A stretch of DNA of 64,000 bases from Baylisascaris procyonis (taxonomy: Eukaryota > Nematoda > Chromadorea > Rhabditida > Ascarididae). A model generated the notes under the pieces. It worked only from the letters and a program-made list of their open reading frames with translations. It ran no database searches and was not told the DNA's origin. Position 1 is the stretch's first letter, and every line of letters begins with the position of its first letter. Positions 11,901 to 24,100 of this stretch are shown here, piece by piece. The stretch covers positions 3,759,501 through 3,823,500 of the forward strand of contig JAZARR010000172.1 in the NCBI GenBank assembly GCA_037389465.1. Direction: 5' to 3'. A program made the position numbers and the translations under genes.

Positions 11901-14900
11901 AAGCATTATTTCAGTTCAGAGATTGAGCCAACTTGTTGATCCTCCTATATACCTTCCTGAGCAACAATTAAAGCCATTTTTTAAAATCTTTTGTTAGCTT
12001 TGAATAACGTTTTTAGTGGAGATCAGTTGTTTTAAGTTTGTCGCATTACTTGCATCATGCGAACGGAAGTAAACTTTCTACTATTCAAAACCTTCATTTC
12101 GTTGATGAAATTCATGAAATAAGCTGCAAACTTGTTACGGTGAGCATTATTGAAATTAAAGGAAGTATGTATTTATTTATATTATGCATCTGCTGATATC
12201 TTCGATTTGTTCGTCGGTTTCTTTAATCCTCTTGCAGACGAACATTGATGTGATTATATGATGCATTAGGCACTCTTGCACGATGGGATATAGATTTTGA
12301 CTCCTTCTGATGTGTAATATTGTCAGCGAAGAAAAGATTGATTGGGAGGGGGTTATATTTGCGTGGCACAAATAGGAAAGTAATGAATAAAGAGTTATTG
12401 CGAGGCAGCACTAACTTTAAAGGTGCCCTTTTTTAAAGAGTGCAAGAATTATGGATTTGTATGCTTGTGAAATTGCACTATGATTTAATATAAGATTATT
12501 TTTATCGTTCGTTTTATTCGAATTTTTTATCTACGTTTTCGTTCACTCACTCACTTTTGAGAGAAAAATTTTTAAGGCTGATTATTGAGAAAGCTAATCG
12601 CAGTAGTTATTGGTGATAAAATTTAATAGATCTAATCAACGATATGGATTTTTTTCTCATCGATTTATATGCCTCGTTGATGATCCTATGCCTTAATTCT
12701 GGTTTTATTTCAGTTGGTAGTGCCGTGAATTTGTTTTACAGTTTTTGACTAATTTTTTTGTTTGATGATTTGTACAATCTTGCGATCGCCTACAGAAAAA
12801 AGCAGGGCATGGTTTTTTTTAAACATTTGTTCAGGAGGTTTTTCTAGAGTTTTTGATTACAAAATGCGCGCACCGTGCCTTTTTCGCTGTTGCATTTTCC
12901 AGTTTGTTGTTTTCTATAATTATTGATCTCACTTATTGTTCTAGGTTAATATTGAATGTATATTTTTTAGTGAGGAAGAGAGTCAACGAGTCGAAACACA
13001 GCCGTCGATTCTTTCGGTGAACGACGTCGAGCGATTTGAAACTCAAAGGTGAACATTTTAAATAATCTAAGTTGTATAAAATTGGTAATTTAGCCGAAAT
13101 GTTAGGAATTGATATAATTATGCGCAAAAAAAAGAATATAATTATGCGCATGACCGGGATTTTTTTTTGTTTTTTTTTTGTTCCACGCAGATGAATTTTG
13201 TTGATTTTTATTGTATTTGTTGTTTTTTTTTGTTTTTTTTTTCTTGTGATAATCGGCAGTGATTTTTTGATGTTTTAGGCGGCAAATTCAAGAGGCATTG
13301 AATCAACAGACTTATCATCAATTCCGTGCATACGCCCAACAGCAATTTGTTGGCGATCCTATTCAGGTATTTTAATAGATTTTGATATAAAACGTCAAAA
13401 TTTGATAGAATGAGAAAATAAAAGATGATTTTAATTTTAAACCAATTGCTAACGATTCGGGAAATTCTCGACAATGTCAACAGTTTAGTATTTATTTTTG
13501 TGGCGTCATTGTGCATCGATCGGTTTTTATTGCTAGGCGGATGTTAAGTTTCATCTTTTTTCATTTTTTAAATGAGCCTCACTGCATAATAGTGAGCTAT
13601 TAGAGCATTTGAGGTTATTGTTTATGCTCGTGGAGTTCAAAAAAAAAAAAAAAAAATTAGATCTAATAGTTTCCGTGGTGCTATGCACCCACCAAGTTTT
13701 GTTGAAGCGCACTGATAGCTAATTCAACCGGCGCACTGAACCCAACTGATTCACCGTAATCGGCCGAACGAAAAACCATCAAAATTTCCATGCAAGTGCG
13801 TAGTTGCACCTTCCATGTAGTTGCACCATTTTTTTTTTGTAATTTCCTATACTTTCATTAATTTCCCAATTTTCCGAATGAATAAAAAAATTTTGAATAC
13901 TTCCTGAAAATTATAATTTCATAATTTTGTGTGTTGCTTTCGTCGTTTTTAGATGGAGAAATTTCAAAATTCCTTTTATGTTAATGATGTGAAATTGTTG
14001 AGAAGTATGGAGAATTTCATTCAATTTCGAGTATATTTTCTAATAGCTTGTTTTTTTTAAACCTTTTCTTCATTGTTTCAACGTAGAGTGGTTTTATGCA
14101 AAGACTGTTGGATATATTGATACTAAAGTTTATATTACATCATGGGTTTTTTTGTTGTACATTTTCAAAAATTGATTTATTTACAAAACCCGTGAAAAGA
14201 ACTTGGGTAGGACACATTGTATTGTTACGGCAATCGGGTAGATATTATGCAATCACAGTTGGATTAATTCGATGAGAGAAACCGATGATATCACTCGTTA
14301 TCACTCGATTACAAATAATGAATTCATTAAAATATTACTATTAACAAAATAAATAGTAATTAAAATTTAGAATTAAATACAGAATTAAATTCGGAATTAA
14401 ATAATTAAATATTTGAGGAGTTAATGCTGTAATTTTTAATATGTAATATAGTACAGTGGATGAATTACTAACTATGATATAATGCTTATTTTATCGATTA
14501 TCGAAAGATTCTCGGGAAAGATGTAATTATTCTTGTGGGGATTTTAAATTGATAATTTCCACAAACTGTTATAATTTTTCAATCAAATATCAGTGATAGA
14601 TTAGTTGTTTAAGTATTAAAAATCCCTCACATTGTAATAAATAGTAATGCGGATCTATTTTATAATTGACGGACTGCGATCATTTCGATAAAGTTGTGAT
14701 AAGTTCAAACCTATACTATTAGTTTTAAAGGAATATGCGCGCTATTTTTCCAGAATAAAAAAAAATTTTTTTTTCTGCGCATGTATAAAGCAACTCACGT
14801 TTAGGACGTATACTAATTCACCTATATTAGTCAGTTGCCGATTATACAGCCTTCCATTTATGCTCATATCATAGAAGATATTTTTGGTTTTTTTCAGTTC

Positions 14901-15076
14901 ATTGCTGTTTATCAAATTTATCAAAGATAAGGAGGAGGGAGGTGGTCGAAGAAAAAACGCAGATACAGATGATTATCGACTTATGATGGTTCGAATATGA
15001 TTTGTCAAGGTTACCATAAAAGCCGCGTTATAAATTTGGCAGAAAAAAATTGAATTTTTCTCTTTTCCAAGGTTAG

Positions 15077-15120
<44 letters not shown>

Positions 15121-18100
15121 TTTGTGATTTTCAGCACTTTATTATAAAAAAATTTCTTATAAAATGATTTTAGAAAATTATGAACAAATATAAATTTGCT
15201 GAACACGTTTGAATTAAACTCAACTAAACTATAAAATATTGGTGAGTTAGATGTATTGAATGAATTTCGATTTGGAATAGGTTAATTGTGATTTAATTCC
15301 ACTATAAATCAGAGAATAATTGTATATCTTTGGCAGTTTAGTTTGAGATAATATGATAGTTAAGCGGATATTTTCTTTCTTTTTTTTTTCTTCCTTTTTT
15401 TTAACTCTTAAAAAATCTGTGAAAATCAGCGCAATGCGCATACGTTCCACTGTGACAACGTTGCTATAGGTGACGGAGCATATGTGCATCGATGAGGTGC
15501 GCATTCAGTCCGCATTGAACGAATGCTTCGATTCGAGTTTCTTGTCCACTGTTTAGTATGTCGATCCGTAGCATTCTTCGGATCTGCTCTGCGTTATCAG
15601 TTAGTGAGTGTGATAAGATCACTAACACGTTCTTCAACTTGTGAGGAGACGCTCGTCTTGAAAACATATATCGTTAGCTGAAAATTGTTGGCTATTAGAT
15701 TTGGAAATTGAGGTGATTTGGAAAAAATATTTAAGTTCATATCGTAAAGACTAGAATATTACCTCACTGTTCTTAACAAAGTTTTTGAATGCTGGAAAAG
15801 GGAACTTGAATTTGAAGGGAAATAATTTTTACGAAGCATCGTCTGAGGAGAGGCGGAAGTGAATCTGAAAGGAAAACGGGTTTTAAAATTTACAAGGAAA
15901 GAATCTTTAGACACCTTAGCAATGATTTCCCTAAATTGCATTCGATCAGCGGTGTTAGCACAAACGGATATAAATGCATAGAGGGCTTCAGTTAGGTTTG
16001 GAAGAATTAAAGGCGAAGAATTCAGGCTTTAGTTTGTACTCAGACTTTTTTATGGTCGCACTTTCTGCTTGAGCTTGAACTGCTCGAACTGGTGCTGTAG
16101 TGTTACCGATTATATATTTAAACCATTAGAATGGCTTCATTACAACTAATCACTGAATCAATATTCCACTACTTTTCCATTCAATTTCTATCCTTAATAT
16201 GAATTCTTGAATTCGAAGTAATGAACCTTCGATGTGACATGCGTCATTTCTTTCGCGCAGCATTTAGCGTTATTTGTTTCGTTTTCTTTCTTTGTTTTTA
16301 TCGCTTTATGAGGTCGTTTCATTTCGAGACCATTATGAATTGATAGAATTGCCATGTCATCGATATTTCTATTGTGACTGATATCAAGTTCACGTAGATT
16401 AAGGATATGCTTGAGAAGAGCAAGTGCCGCAACACCTTTGCTGGAACGATTATATTAAAACAGAGACATCTGAGAGGGGTTTTTTGTTGTTTGTTTTTTT
16501 AAACAAAGAGTAAAGCTCTAGATAAGGCGTGAGAGTTCCAGAAGAAGAATTTACAAGCCATTTTAATCGTGCACTTAAATTTGAGACTGCAGCTCCAAAA
16601 TGAGCATTGCTTGCCAGATTCTGAAGTCGTAATTTGAACGTATGTAGCCGTCGGCTATATTCGTACGTATGTGAGAAGACATGAAGGTAGGATAGGAAAT
16701 ATGAGGTTGCATAGGGGGTGGATCTTGAGCACTGAAGATTGTTTTTTTTAGATGTTTGGCGGGGAGGGACGAAGATAAGCTGTTGGTAAAAGAAATCGGT
16801 TGAAATATTTTTTTTTTTTATTCATCAAAATGTAGTATAATTTTTCTGAGTGTTATGAGTATTGTTAATAATTTCAAATCGTTTTTGAAACAGAAATTTT
16901 TTTTTTTTTTTGAATATTTCAACGAATATTTCTGCAATATAGGTAACGAATTTTCACCTTGTAACTCCACAACAACCTTGCACAGCAATACTAAAAATTA
17001 CATGTTGACTTGCGGCCAATGAATACATTGTTTCGTCACTAATTCCTTCACAATTCACCAATGTTATCTGAAATAAAATTTAATTATTATGTTTAAAAAA
17101 ATTTGTCAAAAATTTGCTGAAATTCGCTATGAGAAACTCCTAATTCAATAATCTACTAGTAGAAGAAGAGGAAGGGGGGTGTGAGGATTGCTCAACATTG
17201 ATGGTCATTTCGATGAATAGGTGTCAGCTATGTTCTTACTTCAATTGCGAATTTTTATAATAACGAATAGGTTATTTGATAGTGAAGTGAAGTGATCTTC
17301 TTGGATTGCTTTGCGAAAATGATTCAAATGGGAAGTCTTGATCAAGGAAATTCCTGAGGTGGAAAAGTTTTAGTTTTTTTTTTGTTTTGATTTTTTAAAA
17401 ATTTTATGACGTCACCAGGAATTTCGTTCCGTTCTGTTATTCGGTGATTTATATTAGTGGTCATTTTATTTTTATTTTTTTAAAAATCATTTATTATTAT
17501 TATCGTTTGATTATCGTAGATCAGAGCGTATCTTTTTTTTTTTTTGAAATATATGATTTGCATCTAATTCTTTTCTTGTCTCGTCGTTAAAGAATTAGAT
17601 CTTCGATAATACTACGCTTAGCAGTGTGACTCGACGCTTACCTTTGTGATATTATGCTCACCTGTCACACATGCTTAGAAGTCATCGCTCGTATATCATT
17701 TTAACCCTTCACTTTAAGTCATATAAAGTGATTTACCTCAGAGAGGACGCAGTTATGAAGAATGGCAAGAATTGGCGTATTTGTAATATTAATGCAACGT
17801 CGAATAGTGAGTGAATGAAGTGATCCATATGCAGCAATAGCAATGAGATCCTCATCGGATAGTTGTATAGTATCGGCGATTGTTAATGATTCAAGTCGAC
17901 GGCACAATGATAATGCCGAATAATCGATAACTTTACTACAGTTGATAATACTTAACGATTGCAAATTGATCATTGCTTCGAGCATAACACGTAGACTATG
18001 TGCGGTGAGTGCGTTACAACTCTGAAACGGGATTCAGATATATACGAATAATTCATTTATGTAATATTTTTGATCTGTTTATAGCCCTTCACCGATATGA

Positions 18101-21100
18101 CCACTAACGACTCCGAAGATTGCCGATGATCTACATGGTGGGGATCGGGCCGTCGAATTTTGGGTTTTTTTAATGGGCAGGTATCGAAATATCTAGAATA
18201 TTGCTTCATTGTGGCCTAAAACTATGGTAGAATGCGGGTTTGCGAAAGCATAACGTTCAAGTCCTTTTATTATATTTGATTGTTTAGCCATGAAACTTAT
18301 AAAGGGAATCGAAGACCTGAATATGTAGGCTGTGAAGAGAGACGCAAAGTGACAACGATTGCATAGGAAAATCGAACGAATCGTTTTGAATATAGCCAAG
18401 TTGAAGATCGTCGAGTAGAGGCAAATTGCTGATATATTCGAGAGTAAGAGTATTCCATACGGGTAGAGGGCATAGACCCAATTGTTTTAAGTTGGAATGA
18501 GTCGCAAGAAATTCATTGAATAATTCAGGTGGGAATTTACGTGCTCCACTCATCTCTATACTTCTAAACAATATACTTTTGAACTCATTTAGAATAGATC
18601 AGCTATGAAAAGTTTATATTAAGTGAGTTAATAATTTTTCTGAAGGTTTTCGGTTTCTTTCAAATTCTATAGAAGATTAAAATAATCGATTTTTATTAGT
18701 TTATTATGGCGTTAATTTTTACGACTGCTATCAAAATTGTGATTATGGATCATATAATATTGACTTGTAATTGTTTCACTAATTAATTCAAGCTTACAAG
18801 CTTGATTCAAATAAGTAAATTTTTTTTTATTAGTGATGACGAATTTTGAAAATATTAGTAAAAGAGAGCACATTGGAATTGAATAGATTTGTCAAGTATA
18901 TTGTTAAGGTAAATAGAAAGCTAAATGAATAGGTACTCTAATCCGTTAGCGGTGATATTCATTTGCGATTGGATTTCTGAAAGAGAGAAAGAAAGGGAAA
19001 TGTGTTTTTATGTTGATCAAATATTTATATGTGGTTAGCCCATTTTTATTACACATAGCACATCATTAAATTTGGGGCTAGTGGAACAGCTGATCCGTCG
19101 TTGCCGTGTTCGATGTTTTTAAAGATTAGAGCCAGAATTTATATTAATTATTACTTTTGCTTATTTATCTTTGTATCTTAAGTATTATCTAGTTAAAGGT
19201 GAACCAGGTAATTACACCTTAATTATTACCATAACCGAATGCCTTAATTATTATTTCAGTATGTTTGAAGTAATTAGGTGAGAATTTGAAAGTTATCAAT
19301 AACAACTAAATAATATTGCAACGAACTCTAAACATGAAGGAAGTTCATAAAGTCTATCGAGATTGAACATCGCTCTTCTCATATTTAATTTTCGTAGTTT
19401 ATTCATTCGGTGAAAATATTTTTGAACCTGAAATAATGATCTTCTTTGAATTTATTTAAATTGATAATCGATAAGAAAGGAAATGATCTTTAAAAAATAA
19501 TCTATCGAAAAATTTTCTAATATTTATTGCGACAATTTATGGGAGAGATTTTTCAACATTTTAAATTTGTCATGAAGAGTTATTGAATTTTTTTTTCCAC
19601 CGTAAATATGATGTAAAAAATTGTTGAAGGATTCAAGCGTATCGTAGTAAAGAGAAAGGTAGTAATTCATCGTTTGTTTTGATTTATTGATTTATTGATT
19701 TATTGATTTATTGAAAATATGTTTATTTTTAAGTGAAATCACCTCAAATACCTTCCCTCTTCCCCGTCGATGACTACACATATTCGATCTCTAACGATCG
19801 TGGTGTTACCTGGAAATTTTGATATTTTTTACAGATGAGAGCTAAATAATTTTTTTTTGGTTCATTTTCAGATGATAAGTTTAAAAAAATTTCACTAACC
19901 TCATCTCCATCTTCGTTTCTTACCCAACTTGTTTCTTCTAGTGAGAACAATTCCAAATTTTCGGCGATATTCTCCAATAAAGGTGATATATCAGCGTTGA
20001 GAATAACGCAGCTGAGATCAAGGTACCGTAGTCGAATACAGTAGCTAAAAGTTGATTAACTTATAACAATTTAAACTTCCGTTTGCAATTATTTCTTCCT
20101 ACAAGTCTCGATGTTTGTTGCGTTTATTGAAATTACTCAACCATATAATTGTCAATAATTAATTAGATTTGGGATCATTGTTTAGTTACCTAGGTATCAT
20201 TCTGGATGAGGGAGAGGGAATAGCGATAAGCTCAGTTGGATTTCGTTCCTATCATCGACTGATGGATCGTGTATGGAGTTTGGGTTTTGCAAAATTTGCA
20301 TAAGTAAATGTTTTGCATAAGTGAAAAGGGATTAGTGTTTTTTATTATGGATTAATGCAAATATCTTCGATGACTTATGTTATTAGCTAAAATACGTTAA
20401 AAAGGGTTGGTTGATGTAACTCACGCAGCAATTGTATCGATGATCGGTTGAGAGATCTTTTGCCATCGTTGTCCAAAACTAATGCTATGAATATAACAGC
20501 CGCATCTTCGAATAATACCAACAACTGTGGGTGCAAATGAAAGACTTTCCTGAATTTTTACATTTTTTTTTTTTTTGGAAAATGAAAAACATTCCTGAAT
20601 ATTTGTTGGCAAATGAAAAAATTTCTTCAGTTTTATAAAGTCTATATTTGTTGTATAAAATGTTGATATTTTTTGATATCTAATAAAAAAAAAAACAATT
20701 GGATTTTCACAATGAAGTTTGCTAAAGTTAATTCCCAATAGTCGTTAGATCGTTTATCTTATTATCATTAAACATCGAACCTCATATATTTTTTGTAATA
20801 ACGAACGCTTTATAAAGTGGCGTTCCTCGAAATTTGTTCTATTATTCACGAAATGAAAAGAAATGAATTTTAGGGCATATATGGTTTAAGAACTTTTCTT
20901 CGAATCAACTATCAAATAAAATTACTGCTATTGGTTATAAGGAAATGGATGAAAGTGAACTTCTTATTTATGATGGGCATATTTATTTTCAGAGACTTGG
21001 AATTTTTTTTTGCAATTTTTGCAAAGACTAGTAATTTATAAATCAGTCCAATTGCAAATATAATTTAATTCCTTAATCTTGCTTAAAAGCAAATAATTTA

Positions 21101-24100
21101 ACCTGTTGATAGTAGTTACTGGAATTAGTTGAAAGGAAATCGGCAATATTCAATTCGGTGACATTCGAATAGCAAGCATTCATCTGAAATTTTCCCTCAT
21201 ATTTCTTGAATTTCAGATAATCCTAATTTTTGCGATATTATTTTCCTCAAGTACCACCATATTGCAATTATATCAGTACATTTTTTTTTTGGGGGGGGGG
21301 GATTTATAGCATTTCATGATATACATATTTTCTATTTTTTTGTAATTTTTTTTTGTTATTTTTTTAAATTTTTTGATAATTTTTATTTTATCTTGATAAT
21401 TAAGCTCTAAATTACTTATTATAATAGAAAAGTATTATGCAATATTTAGTATTGTTCTTACATTCATCTATGAGTTGATTGAATTGAATGGTACAGGTTA
21501 TCCTAGTTGCTTATCGTAGTAGGAAAAAAACAATGACACCCGGGCCCATTGAAACTGCAATTTTCTTTTCATTTCATTGATGTTAAAATATTATAAAGAT
21601 AATTGCCAGAAAAGCAAATAAAGATGTATATTGCTAAAGCCTATAGGCCCATAGATTTATTTAGTGAGAACTGACGAAGGATTTCTCATATCCCATATCC
21701 TTCGATGTAATTAGATAAATGGATAACAGGATTTTCTTATATCGTTAAGGATAAAGTGAATGAATAGGTAACTGGAATATTACCTGTAATACGTTGAACC
21801 ATTTGCAACAAACTCTTTCAAGGCGAATACGATCGAATAATGCAAGATTTTGAAAAACATTGATGAGACAATCGGTATTAAGAAGATCGGCTGTCATTTA
21901 TATTTTCTTCTAAAAAATTTTCATGAATTAATAGGGATAACTAAACTAATATTTTCAATGGCAATTAAAAAGGCGAATTATTTATTTTATTTTTTAATTG
22001 ATGGAAAATTTATTGATGTTTAAAATGGAAAATATTAAAAAAAATTTGATGGTTTAAGATATTCCAAGTATTGAGTAGAAAATTGAGAAGTAATTTCAAC
22101 TCATTTATTGCATCATTGATATTTAAGAGTTAATTTTCATTTTATATGTCTTGTTGAATTGAATTAATCTATGAGAGGATATTTATAAGAACCTCTTGAT
22201 TTCGTGTGGATATCATATTGGATTATCGTTAGTATAGATAGAAATTTGAATAATTAAGCGGTACCTGCATGCATATATGTTTTATATCTATTTCATCTAA
22301 ATGTATCATGGCATTAAACAAGCACCTAACTACTACAGAAATCAGGAACATTTGGAAGATGAATGAATTCACATTTAATGGTAAATTTTTACTAAATAAA
22401 ATAGAGAAATGAAGGAATTCATTATTGAGTATTGCTTTTATTTGTGTTTTTAATGAGTGGAAATATTGTAAAGGTCATTTCGATATTGAAGAGTAATGAA
22501 GATTTTGCATTGATATTACTACCTGTAAAGGTCATATTAAATAAATTACATCTAACGTTTTGTCATGGAAACCGTTTAAGAAAAACATGCTTTGATAAAT
22601 TGAATCGATCTTTCGATCGACGTTTTATTTTTTTTTTGTTTTTATTTTTTTTTTTTTTTGAATGTAATAAATGAGAAAAGAATGCGAAAAATGTTTTTTT
22701 TCTTGGTAAATTTTTATAATATTCAATGATTCATAAATTTCCATGGATTATTTTTCTTAAAAATCATTTTTATATTGATATTTATATGATTTGCAAAATA
22801 AGCTTTCCACTTAAATATTAGTTTCTCATCGTATTTTCTTTTTATGGATAGATAGATATTATATGTGCAAGTATTAGTCGATTGAATTATTGTAATTTTG
22901 GGAATCTGAGGGAAAATCTGAGGGATTTTGGGAAAATTATTGTAATTTTGTGAATTATTCACTAGGTTAGTTTTATAATCGAGTATAGTGTACAGAAATT
23001 TCAAATGGAATATAGAATTGGGAAAACGCATTATTGGAATATAAATGATTTTCACGTCATTTGAAATATGGAACATATTTAGCATTCAACTATATTGATG
23101 AATGGAATCGAACCTTCTAGATGAGTTACTCTAAGCGTTAGCCAAATCTAATAAGGTGAATATAACAGCGAAATGGTTGGATAATGAGACGAAAAGAAGT
23201 CAGGGAGAATTAATGAATCGGTCGGAAGAATTGAATAGAAAATCAAGCGTTGAAGATTTGAGCATGAAGTGGTAGCTACTTACCACAGATCGAGATCGAT
23301 CGATACTGATTGGAAAGCAGTTAGCTAACAACTAAACATTGAATTGTGAAGAAAGAGTATATCTCTAAGATGAGGCAACAGGATGACGAACATTTGCTGT
23401 AGACGCGATATCTATAGGGGAACGGAGCAAAGAGAGGGAGAAACACATTCAAGTTTAAACTTTACCACGTCTTATCGTTGATATATGAGCTTACGTGAGT
23501 ACTCAATAAGAACTTGTTGCAGCTGACGCTAGAAACATGCACTTTCATTTTTATTCACTTATATATTTAGGTAATTTGTTGCGTTAAAAATTTGTAACAA
23601 TTTAAGCTATATTTTATCTTTTAATGTTGGGTGATCGAGAGTGTGAGCAATCAAAATGCTATCCACATAGTAAATAAAGTGTTGAAACTGATTTGTTGTC
23701 AGGTGTTATTGGTCATTTGATCAGCTAATTTATGTTTCTGATCTAACAGATGGCTGTCATATGAGTTTTTTTCTGGCATAGAAGTCCATAGAAACATTCA
23801 ACGATCATATGTGATCATTGAACGCCAAAGTTTTATTATTGATGCTATAGTGAGCATTAACAAAGATCTTCACGTTTAAAAGCAGATTGTTTTAAATTTC
23901 TAGTAATATGCAATGGGATTGTCAAAAATTGAGGGCTTAGAAGCTTCGATGAAATCATGAATTCGATTGGAATATTCTTTTCGAGTTTATTCACAGCGGA
24001 TATAATTTTTGAAATTATTAACTTCATATGTTACTTGCTTTTATTTACTTTTTATTTGTTTTATTTGATATTTTTCTGCTTAGTGAATCCAATAGCGCTA

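Larger units (their letters stand above)
9123..12970 (+). other. ACBD3 intron, 3.8 kb
   Basis: No exon seen. It contains an imperfect direct duplication at 9403-9461, a long T-tract at 11041-11065, and a three-copy tandem repeat at 11155-11281. Open frames near 12177-12411 on the minus strand have no splice support. Confidence 0.6.
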
